From positions 132,663 through 196,662 of the forward strand of contig JAHYJR010000001.1 of NCBI GenBank assembly GCA_019429005.1: DNA of 64,000 bases, in the 5' to 3' direction. This document shows, one piece after another, positions 27,359-37,249 of the stretch. This DNA comes from Nanobdellati archaeon (GTDB taxonomy: Archaea; EX4484-52; GLR71). The number at the start of each line of letters is the position of its first letter. Positions within the stretch are counted from its first letter, which is position 1. A program made the position numbers and the translations under genes. The notes below the pieces were generated by a model. The model did no database searches and was not told where the DNA came from. It was given only the letters and a program-made list of their open reading frames with translations.

Positions 27359-28939
27359 ATGTTCCAAATAAAACCTAAAAAAGAATTATTTTTATTTATT
27401 ATCTTTTTTATTTATATTTCCTTTTTTTATTTTAACACAATTTCTATAAATTCTAGATATGATGATACTTTACAATATCTATCTGCAGGAATAACTCTCG
27501 TTGAAGATGGTATGTATACCGAAAATTATTGGCTTAGACCACCTTTGTTACCATTAATTATCGCATCTTTATATAAATTAGGTGTTTCTGTTGATATAAT
27601 AACGTTAATTTTACCTTTATTTTTAATTTTTTTATTTATACTTGTATCATATTACATTATCAACGTTTTTTATAATAAAGAACTAGCATATATTGTTGTA
27701 CTTCTTATGATAGTGTTTCCATCTTTGTGGCGATGGGGCAATGTACTCTTAGTCGACATTTTATTTGGTGCGTTATGTTTGTTGTCATTATTATATTTCT
27801 ATTTGTCTGTTGAAAAAGAGGATTATTATTTTTTGTATTCGGCATTTTTTTTATCGCTTGCGTTTTTAACAAAAATATCGGCAATAGTTATACCTTTTGT
27901 TTTTATATGTTTTTTAATTTATCAAAAAAAAATAGTTTTTATTAAATCCAAATATTTTTTAATAGGAACATTTTGTGCAACATTTATTTATTTATTTATT
28001 TTTTTGTTTATATATAGTATAAGTTCTTTTGAAATATTTTCTTTTACACCAATGAATTATGCATTAGTTGCTGAGACAACTATTAGATATTTTATTGAAT
28101 TTTTGTTAAGTCCAATAATTCTATTGTTACCCATTGGTATTTTAAGATTAAGTAAGAGCAAGTCAGACATACTTGTTTCTTTTTTAGCAATCGGTTTTAT
28201 GTTATTTTATTTAAAAACAACTTTTTTAACTAGGTATTTTTCTATATTATATCCTTTTATGTTATTAGTATCTTATAAAGGCTATCAGTGGATTATTAAT
28301 TATTTTAAAATAAATATAAAAATATCTAAATTTATCTTTTTAATTATTTTATTAATTAGTTTTGAAAATACTGTTTATTTATTAACGATTGATTCACAAA
28401 GTTATTACGGCGTTTATGACTTAAAAGAATATATTAGCACTTTAAATACGAATCCAATTATAGCGGTAGGTGAATCTTATACATATCTTAGTATTTATAC
28501 AAATAATAATTTAATCCAACCACCACATTATATGGTTTTTGGCGACAAAATAACAATGGAATATAAAGAGTATATTGATTTAATAACAAATCCAGATTCT
28601 GAAAATTATTCAGATTATGTTAATTTAATTAGATCTGGTAATACAAAGAGTTTTTATGATATCAGTCAAGAATGGATTTATAAAAATAACATATCTTATA
28701 TCATATTATCTATATATGATGAATATGAAGCGAAGCCTAAGCCAGAATATTATACTGTAAAATATGCAGGTATCGAAATACCTTACAAACGTCAATATCA
28801 AGCGAATAATATACCACCAAATTATATTTTTAATTCGGAACAATATCATTTTTTTGAAAACAATAATAATTCAATACGTATAAAAACAATTTATAAAAAG
28901 AATCAAGAAATATTTATAATTTATAAGATTTTATTTTAA
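27359..28939 (+). CDS. GT-C glycosyltransferase, ArnT-like
   Basis: 526 residues, with about 10 helices in the first 350 and then a soluble extracytoplasmic part of about 170 residues. The first outer loop SRYDDTLQYLSAGI has the acidic pair expected for catalysis. The SLAFLTKISAI motif and the C-terminal FNSEQY...IFIIYKI block identify it as a paralogue of the genes at 10383 and 19894. It lies 76 bp after the zinc-ribbon methyltransferase on the same strand. It would add a sugar from a lipid-phosphate donor on the outside. Specificity is not visible. Confidence 0.8.
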   Translation: MFQIKPKKELFLFIIFFIYISFFYFNTISINSRYDDTLQYLSAGITLVEDGMYTENYWLRPPLLPLIIASLYKLGVSVDIITLILPLFLIFLFILVSYYIINVFYNKELAYIVVLLMIVFPSLWRWGNVLLVDILFGALCLLSLLYFYLSVEKEDYYFLYSAFFLSLAFLTKISAIVIPFVFICFLIYQKKIVFIKSKYFLIGTFCATFIYLFIFLFIYSISSFEIFSFTPMNYALVAETTIRYFIEFLLSPIILLLPIGILRLSKSKSDILVSFLAIGFMLFYLKTTFLTRYFSILYPFMLLVSYKGYQWIINYFKINIKISKFIFLIILLISFENTVYLLTIDSQSYYGVYDLKEYISTLNTNPIIAVGESYTYLSIYTNNNLIQPPHYMVFGDKITMEYKEYIDLITNPDSENYSDYVNLIRSGNTKSFYDISQEWIYKNNISYIILSIYDEYEAKPKPEYYTVKYAGIEIPYKRQYQANNIPPNYIFNSEQYHFFENNNNSIRIKTIYKKNQEIFIIYKILF

Positions 28940-28959
28940 ACATTAATTTTTTTCAAATT

Positions 28960-29760
28960 TTAAAAATATTCTTTATACGGGTTTGGTCTATTTTTTTTTA
29001 TTGCAACAAAAATATATTCCGAACAAATACCATATTTTTCTAAAAATGTTTTAATCTTGGTAAAACCTAAACCGTAACCAGAGGCTACAGGTCCTTTAAG
29101 GATTGCAATTATATTAAAATCTGCATCATTAAACTCTTTAATCCATCTATTTTTTCTAAACAGAATTAACTCTTTATAATTTGAATCGTATGCCCCATGT
29201 GGTAATGGGAATAAGAGGCGTATTAATTTTGATCTTTTTGTAGTTATTTTAGGATTGTTATCAAATTGTTTTTTTTGTGATTTATTTATTGAATTATTTG
29301 TAATTCTTTCAAAAAGAACAACAATCAAATTTATGTAATGGAATATGATTTGCGTTATTTTCCAAAATGAGTTAGGTATACAATGAATTGTGATTCCATC
29401 ATTTTTAAGTATCTTATGTATGCCATTTAAAAATTGATTTGGGTTTTTAAGGTGTTCTATTAAATTTGAAGAAAATATAATATCAAATTCGTCTTTTTTA
29501 AAATATGTATCAATCTGTTCTGCATCACATTCCATATATTTAATTTGTTTTGATTTTATTTTTGAAATTTGTTTTATATTATAATTTGAAGAAATAATCT
29601 GTTTTACATACTCTTGTAATAATGTTGTTTGGTATCCATCCCCTGCACCAACTTCTAAACCCTTTTCAAATTTTGTTTTTGGAAATCTCTTAAATATTAT
29701 ATTAAACTCTTCTTTCCTTAATCCATGTAAATATTTTATCCAATTTGGTTTTATTTTCAT
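28960..29760 (-). CDS. Class I SAM-dependent methyltransferase
   Basis: 266 residues with the SAM loop LEVGAGDGYQT at about residues 35-45 and the motif IIFSSNLIEHLKNP. The frame extends to a GTG at 29769, but this is the GTG of a GTGAT Shine-Dalgarno 4 nt before the ATG at 29760, which I take as the start. It converges with the GT-C gene 20 bp away. The C-terminal half has a hydrophobic stretch (HYINLIVVLFER) that may bind a membrane or a lipid-linked acceptor. Substrate unknown; a glycan is likely from context. Confidence 0.8.
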   Translation of the reverse strand: MKIKPNWIKYLHGLRKEEFNIIFKRFPKTKFEKGLEVGAGDGYQTTLLQEYVKQIISSNYNIKQISKIKSKQIKYMECDAEQIDTYFKKDEFDIIFSSNLIEHLKNPNQFLNGIHKILKNDGITIHCIPNSFWKITQIIFHYINLIVVLFERITNNSINKSQKKQFDNNPKITTKRSKLIRLLFPLPHGAYDSNYKELILFRKNRWIKEFNDADFNIIAILKGPVASGYGLGFTKIKTFLEKYGICSEYIFVAIKKNRPNPYKEYF

Positions 29761-30247
29761 AAGAATCACATTATATATTATATGTTTTATTTTTATGCTA
29801 TTATTAGGATCCTATAATTCGTACATATAATAAATAAATAGTTTAACTTTGTTATCATTTTCTTTTTTTAATTCAATTTAATAATAATATATCTAATATA
29901 TATTTATCTTTTTTGTGTAATCATAATAAATATATTTTGTTTTAATATAAACATTTTTATTTAATTTATACATAATTAGTACAAATATATATTTTGTTTT
30001 ATATTTTTAAACATTTTATTAATATTTAGACACTTCTGTATATTTAATTGTTTTAAATTACTATTTATGTATTATTATTTGTTTTATCTAATTAAATCTT
30101 AGATTAATTTTAAGTTATTTACAAAATAGTTAGTTTATCACTAGTATAGAATACGACATATTATTTTGTAATTTGTGTGTTTTTATAATAGGTCTAGGTT
30201 AAATTGAATATATTTATAATATTTTATATCTTTTAATATTTATAATT
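29761..30247. other. AT-rich gap without a recognisable gene
   Basis: About 490 bp of very AT-rich DNA between two minus-strand methyltransferase genes. I found no open frame of interest, no tRNA and no strong hairpin. There is an imperfect direct repeat of about 40 bp, one copy near 29927-29968 and one near 29981-30025, both containing TATTTTGTTTTA and AAACATTTT. Its composition is more extreme than the flanking genes, so it may be a remnant or simply the 5' region of the 29760 gene and the 3' region of the 31009 gene. Confidence 0.6.
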
Positions 30248-31009
30248 TTATATTTTTCTAATAAGAAATCTAAAATTCTTTTTAGTGCCAATAAGATTTT
30301 GTAATTTAGAAAAAAACATAAATTTTCGTGCATTATATTCTTCATATAATAAAATTTCAAAATTTTTATTGATATTTAATGTATCTATTAATTTTTTTGC
30401 ATCAATACCATTTTTACAATGTATATCTGCATAACTATAATCTATTTTTTGTGTTTTTATTTGTTTTAAATACAAATTAAATCTATATAAATAATAATCT
30501 ATTTTTTCAATAATGTTATCTAGAATCGTTTCATTATTATTTAATGGTTCGTGTATTACATACAGAATACCATTTGATGTTAGCTTTTTAATACAATTTT
30601 TTAATGTTTTTTGATAGTTTGGTAAGTGATGTAAAACAGAACTAAATGATATAATATCATATTTTTTATTAGTTATTTTAAGAAATTCATCTATATCTTG
30701 ATTATATAAATGTATTTTTTTTGATTTTATTTTTTGTTTTAGTTCATTAATCATATCTTTAGATATATCTAAACCATCAACATAATATCCTTTTTGAATA
30801 AATTGTATTGTTAAATTACCGGTACCACATCCAACATCTAAAACGGATCCTTTTTTGAAATACGTGTATATAATCTTTAATTCATTTAAAATTTTTTTTT
30901 GTTCATATGTATTAAATATTTCACGATGTAATTTATCATAGCTTTTTGCTTCAATACTATGTACACGTATATTTTTATTTTTAATTTTTTTAGATAATGA
31001 ATTCATCAT
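30248..31009 (-). CDS. Class I SAM-dependent methyltransferase
   Basis: 253 residues. The SAM loop VLDVGCGTGNL is at about residues 56-66, followed by an acidic strand 2 (DGLDISKDM) and the FSSVLHHLPNY motif of the Methyltransf_11/25 type. The protein is very rich in Lys, Ile and Asn in line with the local AT content. It is divergent from the GT4 gene at 31053 with 43 bp between the starts. Probable glycan or lipid-carrier methylation by context only. Confidence 0.8.
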   Translation of the reverse strand: MMNSLSKKIKNKNIRVHSIEAKSYDKLHREIFNTYEQKKILNELKIIYTYFKKGSVLDVGCGTGNLTIQFIQKGYYVDGLDISKDMINELKQKIKSKKIHLYNQDIDEFLKITNKKYDIISFSSVLHHLPNYQKTLKNCIKKLTSNGILYVIHEPLNNNETILDNIIEKIDYYLYRFNLYLKQIKTQKIDYSYADIHCKNGIDAKKLIDTLNINKNFEILLYEEYNARKFMFFSKLQNLIGTKKNFRFLIRKI

Positions 31010-31052
31010 ATTTAATTGTTTTAAATCTATTTATTAATATGTCTATAAACAT

Positions 31053-32192
31053 ATGATTAACAAGATGGTTTTTATGAAAAGTATACTCATGTTAATAAAA
31101 AATAACCCATGGACTACTCCGGGGGGTGCAGAGATTTTTGTGCGTGAAATCTCAAAAAAGCTATCAAAAAATAATTTAGTTCATATCGTTTGTGAGGGTC
31201 TTGAGGATAAAACAGAATATGTAGATGATATATTAGTTCATACATATAAAACATCCAATATACCAAAAATACGTGCTCTTGAAAGTATGTATAAGTTATT
31301 TAAAACTACTGAAAAAGTAATAAAAAATTATCAATTTGATGTTATTAACTCACATATAGTTTTTCCGACAGGATATATAGGATATTATCTTGCAAAAAAG
31401 TATAAGATACGTTCTATTTTTTCAGCACATGATGCATCTGATTCATCTATATATAAACAATCAAGATATAATTTATTTTATAATTATTTTGTAAAAACAA
31501 CAATTACAAAATCAGATAAAATACATATTGTAAGTGAATATTCAAGAACCTTTCTGAACTCATATTTTTCTAACATTTCAAACAAATGTGTTGTTGTATC
31601 GCCGGGTTTAGATAAAAATATATTTAATCTTAAAAAGTTTAATACAAAACGAAAAAAAAACAGTATTATTTGTATTTCAAATTTTCATAAATTATTCACA
31701 ACAAAACGACAAGATCTATTAATCCTTAGCGCAAAAAAATTAATTCAAAAATATCCAACAATATCTATAATTTTCGTAGGTGATGGTAATATGGAACCTC
31801 TTAAGACTTTATCAAAAAAAATAAATCTTAAAAAAAGTAATTTATCTTTTTTAGGTAAATTCACACATAATGATATTGCAAAAATTCTTTCAGAAACAGA
31901 AATATTTGCATTTCCAACAAATTTTGAATCTTTTGGAATGGTTGCAATCGAAGCAATGTCTATGGGCACTGTTCCGATTGTTCCAAATATACCTCCCTTT
32001 GATGAATATATTTCAGATCAAAAAGAGGGTCTTTTTGTAGAATTAAGTGCTGATGGTTTTTATGAGGGTATTGATACTTTATTATCAAATAGAGAACTAT
32101 TATCCCATTTATCAAAAAATGCAATTTTAAAATCTAATAAGTATACTTGGTTAAAAATTTCTAAAAAATATGAAAATATGCTATTTTCATAA
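31053..32192 (+). CDS. Family 4 glycosyltransferase (GT-B fold)
   Basis: Cytoplasmic, nucleotide-sugar-dependent transferase of up to 379 residues. The N-terminal domain has the acceptor-side motif NNPWTTPGGAEIFVREI. The C-terminal domain holds the donor-side motif FPTNFESFGMVAIEAMSMG with the Glu-x7-Glu pair. Three Mets are possible starts (31053, 31065, 31074); the last gives MKSILMLIKNN, the normal beginning for this family, and I consider it as likely as the first. No membrane helices are visible. It would extend the lipid-linked glycan before flipping. Confidence 0.85.
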   Translation: MINKMVFMKSILMLIKNNPWTTPGGAEIFVREISKKLSKNNLVHIVCEGLEDKTEYVDDILVHTYKTSNIPKIRALESMYKLFKTTEKVIKNYQFDVINSHIVFPTGYIGYYLAKKYKIRSIFSAHDASDSSIYKQSRYNLFYNYFVKTTITKSDKIHIVSEYSRTFLNSYFSNISNKCVVVSPGLDKNIFNLKKFNTKRKKNSIICISNFHKLFTTKRQDLLILSAKKLIQKYPTISIIFVGDGNMEPLKTLSKKINLKKSNLSFLGKFTHNDIAKILSETEIFAFPTNFESFGMVAIEAMSMGTVPIVPNIPPFDEYISDQKEGLFVELSADGFYEGIDTLLSNRELLSHLSKNAILKSNKYTWLKISKKYENMLFS

Positions 32193-32327
32193 GATTTTAA
32201 ACGAATCTACTAAATATATAAATACTTTTTAATTAAACATAATATTTATTTTAAAATTATTTTTATAATTTCTATAAATATTAGTCTATTTTTCAATTAT
32301 TTTTTGTATTTACATCTAAATAAGGTC

Positions 32328-33420
32328 TTATTTTATTTCAGCAATTAAAACACGTTCACAAATGGGATCTATTTTATTTAAATTTATGAATCTAAATCTA
32401 TATGAAGGAACCCATTTTTTAATTAATTTAGGAATCTCAAAAAAATCATGACCAGTGTGATATAAACAAATCAGCAACTTTGGTTTAAATTGTTTTTTCT
32501 CCACCCTTAATTGTATCTAGTTCAAAACCTTCAATATCCATTTTAATTAGTTCAACATTATTTATCTTTTTATTTTTAATTATATTATCTATTGTTGTTA
32601 TAGTGATTGGACCTTTTTGATCATAATCTATATATGTTCCAGGTCCACCAGCCAAATTCAATTTAGCTTTTGATTCTTTTAAACCTAAAGCGAGTTTAAG
32701 GGGTGTAACCTCTTTAACCATATTATTAATTTTGATATTTTCTGTTAAAATTTTATAATTATGAGGGTCTGGTTCTATTGCAAGTATCTTACATTTTGTT
32801 TTTTTAGTAAATAACCAAGACGAATCTCCAATATAAGCACCAATATCTAATATAAAACCATTACCAAAGGGTTTATTAAAATATTTTAATCCGTATTCAT
32901 GATAAAAAACATTTGGTTCAAAATCATTTTTAATTGATTTAAAACCATTTAAACTAAAAACTTTTTTGTGTTTTATGATTTTGTTTTGTAATATATTGTA
33001 TTTTTGGTTATAAGTTGTATAATCTTTTAAATTAAATAATCTGTTTTTCGGAATAAAATCATATATAGTTATCAAAAATTTATTTCTAACAAATGTTTCT
33101 ATTTGGTTTTTATCTTTAGTATCAAACAAATCAAAATCAATTTCAGGATCTTTTTCGACACAATATTTTAAAAAATCCAAACATAATATTTTAGAACCTT
33201 TTGTAATCTGTATTAAATTATTTAAATATAAATTATTTATTAATTTAATATTATTTAAATTTTTTGAAATATATTTTTTTAGAAATGTTGGGGTTATTTT
33301 TCGATATATTTGTCTATATTTTGAGGGGTAAGTATATTGATTATATGTATTTGTTTCTTCTTTTTTAACCTTTAACAATTCATTTTTTAATAGGTCTTTA
33401 TAAAATATTAACGCTTTCAT
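32328..33420 (-). pseudogene. FkbM-family methyltransferase split by a frameshift in a T6/A6 run
   Basis: The first frame (33420 to 32485, 311 residues) has the FkbM SAM motif GFILDIGAYIGDSSW and the family block ELIKMDIEGFELDTIKGGEK, then ends at a premature TAA. The second frame continues from there with FKPKLLICLYHTGHDFFEIP and ends LIAEIK at 32328, exactly the usual FkbM C-terminus. The join lies in the T6 run at 32493-32498 (A6 on the coding strand); removing one base gives an intact 363-residue enzyme. The N-terminal 150 residues before the SAM domain are unusual and not recognised. FkbM proteins are sugar O-methyltransferases. Confidence 0.83.
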
Positions 33421-33693
33421 TTAATCACAGTGTATATGTTTTTTTGGTTATTTTCCAAATTAATTATTATTTATATAATACTATATTATTTTGTTAAATG
33501 TCATTTTTTTTCAAATTATTAGTAATCATTTGAATATATAGTATATATACTTAAACTAAATTGTATTGTTTAATAATAGTATGTTTTTATGGTGTCATAA
33601 ACTAGATAATCTGTTTTAAAATGGTATTCTATATATTGTGAATTTATGTTTTTAAAATCTTTTTATTAATTATATCTATTTTATTTTTTGAGT
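33421..33693. other. AT-rich gap without a recognisable gene
   Basis: 273 bp between the stop of the flippase gene and the start of the FkbM gene, both on the minus strand. I see no open frame, tRNA or clear hairpin; a GTGAT element lies about 4 nt before the FkbM ATG on the minus strand, so that gene has a Shine-Dalgarno. Confidence 0.5.
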
Positions 33694-35199
33694 TTATTTA
33701 TGACTATTTTTTAATTTTTGTTTAATATTTTCAATAATTTCAAAATCATATTTATCAATTAGATTTAGTTTTAAAATATATAATATATATAATATATTTA
33801 AAATAATATAACCTAATATAATATAATAAAAAGGTATGTTTTCAAATAGGGTTTGCATTATTATATTATAAACATATATTAAAAGACCATAAAGTATAAT
33901 TGTTTTAAGTATTTTTTTATTTATTGGAACTATATTTATCTTTTTATAAATAATATATCCAAATATGAAAGACGATACTATAAGCGATATCGTAGTTGCA
34001 ATTGCACCACCATTAATGCCATATTTAGGTATTAATATAATATTTAATAGCATATTTAAAATTGCTGTTAATGTTGTTATGTATAAGAGTATTTTTGTAT
34101 TTTTTAGCAGTTTGAGCATACTATCTGTAGTTGAAAATATGCTTTTAATAAAATATCCAACCGAAAGTATTGATAATGCATATTTAGCACCGACATACTC
34201 TATTCCAAAGATAATATTTATTATATAATCTGAATAAAAGAAAATTATAAAAAATATAGGTAAATTACCCAATAGAATCCATTTATTGATTCTTAAATAT
34301 ATTTCTTTAATTATTTTCGTATTCCCTTTAGCAGATTCTGATGTAACAACAGATAAAAAGAGGAATATAAATGCATTTGGAACAATTAATAATAAGTTTG
34401 CAATTGGTACTGCTGTATTATATAGACCAACAGCCGAAATAGGTTCAAAATAACCAATCATAATTGTATCAATCCATGTTAATATTTGTGTTATTACAAC
34501 GACAAAAACAAGAGGTATCGAATAGTTCAGTAATTCGTTATTTATATATTTAGATTTTATTTTTGTATTAAATACTGGAAATACTTTATATTCAATTAAT
34601 AATATTGACAATAATAAAATAATAAATGCAGAGAATACATAAGCTATTGAGACTCCAATTAAATTATATCCTAAATAAATTAAAAAAATACTTAATGTAA
34701 CATTTAAAAAATTTTGCAGAATTTGTTGTAATATTATAACATATTTTGCATTTTCAAAACCGATACTAATACCAAAGAAAATATCACTTATTGATAAAAA
34801 AAATACAGAAAATGAAAATATCTTAAATAACGGCACTAATAATACATTATTAAATATACTTAATGATATAAATTCAGAAAATCTATATAATAAAAATGCA
34901 AATATTATTGATGATATTGTCACGATTTTCAAACTACTTACAATTACACCTTTAATATGTTCTTTGTCATTTTTACCTCGATAATAAGATACATAACGTA
35001 AAACACCACCACCTAAACCTAAGGTTGCAAGCATTGTGACAATAGAACTTATACTGAATACTAACGAAAACAATCCATATGCATCAGGACCTAAGTGAGA
35101 TATAATAATACGCCAAAGTAATGTAAATATTTTTGAGAAGGCCATACCTATAAATACAAAACCTGCACCCTTTACAATAGTGTTTAATTGTTTTTTCAT
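33694..35199 (-). CDS. Polysaccharide flippase, Wzx/MATE-like (polysaccharide biosynthesis protein family)
   Basis: 501 residues with about 14 membrane helices, the layout of the Wzx/RfbX family in the MVF/MATE superfamily. Start KGAGFVFIGMAFSKIFTLLWRI and the LGPDAYGLFSLVFS block are typical. Near the middle there is an IDTIMIGYF motif, also typical. The expected role is to move the lipid-linked glycan from the inner to the outer side of the membrane. It is on the same strand as an AsnB gene (ends 35332) about 130 bp upstream. It complements the LPG_synthase-like protein at 7081, which may flip monosaccharide-charged carriers instead. Confidence 0.88.
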   Translation of the reverse strand: MKKQLNTIVKGAGFVFIGMAFSKIFTLLWRIIISHLGPDAYGLFSLVFSISSIVTMLATLGLGGGVLRYVSYYRGKNDKEHIKGVIVSSLKIVTISSIIFAFLLYRFSEFISLSIFNNVLLVPLFKIFSFSVFFLSISDIFFGISIGFENAKYVIILQQILQNFLNVTLSIFLIYLGYNLIGVSIAYVFSAFIILLLSILLIEYKVFPVFNTKIKSKYINNELLNYSIPLVFVVVITQILTWIDTIMIGYFEPISAVGLYNTAVPIANLLLIVPNAFIFLFLSVVTSESAKGNTKIIKEIYLRINKWILLGNLPIFFIIFFYSDYIINIIFGIEYVGAKYALSILSVGYFIKSIFSTTDSMLKLLKNTKILLYITTLTAILNMLLNIILIPKYGINGGAIATTISLIVSSFIFGYIIYKKINIVPINKKILKTIILYGLLIYVYNIIMQTLFENIPFYYIILGYIILNILYILYILKLNLIDKYDFEIIENIKQKLKNSHK

Positions 35200-35331
35200 T
35201 TTATCTAATCCTATAATTTATAATTATATCATTATTAAATATACTTAGAGTGTACATGTTTATAATTAATAGTTTTTAAAATAGCAAATAAAGACACTAA
35301 TAATTTCGTTTAAAACGATTATTTCAAACAT

Positions 35332-37200
35332 CTATTTAACTTCTAAAAGATTCTGTCTATACCATTCATTAAATGCAAAGATATGCCACATATAAGTTGC
35401 AGTATGACCTGTTTGTTTTTTATTAATATTATTTATAATCTTTGAAACAATATTTTTATTATATATCTTTTTTATTGCGGGTTCTTCAAAACTATTTATA
35501 AATCTGTCTTTAAAATCATGTTGTATCCATTTTGTTATTGGTGTGCCATATCCCTGTTTTTTTCGATTTATGATTTCTTTTGGTAATAACTTTTTTACTG
35601 CTTTTTTAAGGATATATTTTGACACATTATTTTTCATTTTTAATTCAGGTGGGGTTGAGAACATAAATTCTATAAGTTTTTTATCTAGAAGAATAACTCG
35701 TTCTTCAACGGAATTTAACATAGTTGATTTATCTGCTTTCATTAAAAACTTTTCAGGCAACAAATTTTTACAATCTAGCCACAACATTTGATTTAATTTA
35801 TTTTTGATATTTTTGGGATAAAGGATTTTATCCGATTCGGTTATATATTCTGTATTTATTAGTTTTTTAGTTTCATTATCCGTAATGCTTTTTGTGGTAT
35901 ATTGGTGTTTATCATAAAAGTTTTTCTGTGTGAAATATAAAACGTTCCTAAATATTTTATTTTGAAATGGATCATCATTATATGGCATTCTTGAGACTGT
36001 TTTTCCAATAAGATCTTTAACTTTAGTTGGCATATCAAATAATTTAGCATATTTGAGATTCATCTTATAATTCTCATAACCCCCAAAAACCTCATCACCC
36101 CCTTCCCCCGCAAGTATAACTGTTACATCTTTTTTTGCAATCTTTGCAAGAAAATGATTAGGTATTACAGCTGCATCACCAACAGGCTCATCATAATAGT
36201 TTATGATGTTTTTCCATTCTTTTTCAAGATTCTTTTCATTTATTTGTATCTCATGATGAATTGTTCCTACATGTTCACTTACAATTTTTGCATAAGGTAA
36301 TTCAGAATTTTGATTATCAAAACCCATAGAATATGTATGAAAATCATATTCTATATGTTTTTTTGCGAGCGCAACCACGGAACTCGAATCTAACCCCCCC
36401 GATAAAAAAGCACCAACGGGCACATCACTCAAAATCTGTTTTTCTGCAGAATCTTCAAGAAGTTTTCGAGCAGTATCAATATAATATTGTTCCGGATGCT
36501 CTGTTTTATTTTCAACAATATTCCAATATTCGTTAATTTTTATATTATTTTTTGAATATATAATATATGTGCCGGGACTTAATTTTTTAATGTTTTTAAA
36601 CATTGTTTCAGTTCCTGGGACGTAACCATAATTAAAATAAGAACTCATTACATCTATATTTAATTCTGGTTTAATATCTTGATATTTATTTATCGCTTTT
36701 ATTTCCGAAGCAAAAATAAAGAGACCATCCACAAAATAATAATATAATGGTTTTATCCCTATATTATCTCTCGCTAGAATCAATTCTTTCTTTTTTGAAT
36801 CCCAGATTGCAAATGCAAAAATACCATTTAACGAATTTAAAAAGGTTTTAATATTTTTTTCAGAATTTAAATTAGTTTTTGTGAATTCTTCATAAAGATG
36901 AATTATCACTTCTGTATCAGAATTTGATTTAAATTTATGTCCTTTTTTTACCAGTTTATGTCTCAATTCTTTATAATTATAAATTTCTCCATTAAATGTA
37001 ATCCATATCGTTTCATCTTCATTAGACATTGGTTGTTTTCCATTTGTGCTTAAATCAATTATCGATAGACGTCTATGACCTAAAGAAATATTTTTATTGA
37101 TATATCTGCCATAACCATCAGGTCCTCTTTTTTGAAGTGTTTTACACATTTCTTTTAGTAATGTTTTATCTTCAAAATTAAAACCGCAAATACCACACAT
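35332..37200 (-). CDS. asnB: Asparagine synthase (glutamine-hydrolysing), AsnB family, paralogue 2
   Basis: 622 residues with the nucleophile Cys2 (MCGICGF), NGEIYN, ATP loop SGGLDSSSV and AGEGGDEVFGGYENY. The glutaminase domain has an insertion around EFTKTNLNSEKNIKTFLN not present in the other two copies. It is upstream of the flippase and downstream of a GT4, all on the minus strand, so it belongs to a glycan transcription unit. Amidation of a uronic acid is as likely as asparagine synthesis. Its sequence is clearly different from the copies at 24007 and 42758, so the three are not recent duplicates. Confidence 0.9.
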   Translation of the reverse strand: MCGICGFNFEDKTLLKEMCKTLQKRGPDGYGRYINKNISLGHRRLSIIDLSTNGKQPMSNEDETIWITFNGEIYNYKELRHKLVKKGHKFKSNSDTEVIIHLYEEFTKTNLNSEKNIKTFLNSLNGIFAFAIWDSKKKELILARDNIGIKPLYYYFVDGLFIFASEIKAINKYQDIKPELNIDVMSSYFNYGYVPGTETMFKNIKKLSPGTYIIYSKNNIKINEYWNIVENKTEHPEQYYIDTARKLLEDSAEKQILSDVPVGAFLSGGLDSSSVVALAKKHIEYDFHTYSMGFDNQNSELPYAKIVSEHVGTIHHEIQINEKNLEKEWKNIINYYDEPVGDAAVIPNHFLAKIAKKDVTVILAGEGGDEVFGGYENYKMNLKYAKLFDMPTKVKDLIGKTVSRMPYNDDPFQNKIFRNVLYFTQKNFYDKHQYTTKSITDNETKKLINTEYITESDKILYPKNIKNKLNQMLWLDCKNLLPEKFLMKADKSTMLNSVEERVILLDKKLIEFMFSTPPELKMKNNVSKYILKKAVKKLLPKEIINRKKQGYGTPITKWIQHDFKDRFINSFEEPAIKKIYNKNIVSKIINNINKKQTGHTATYMWHIFAFNEWYRQNLLEVK

Positions 37201-37249
37201 AATTAGTAATTATGTGCATCATTTATTTAAATAAATTGAGTATTAAGCT

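Noticed and set aside
29761-30247. Decayed gene or origin of replication in the AT-rich gap
   Set aside because: No protein-like stretch in any frame and no origin-box repeats or neighbouring orc1/cdc6 gene; only a loose 40-bp repeat.
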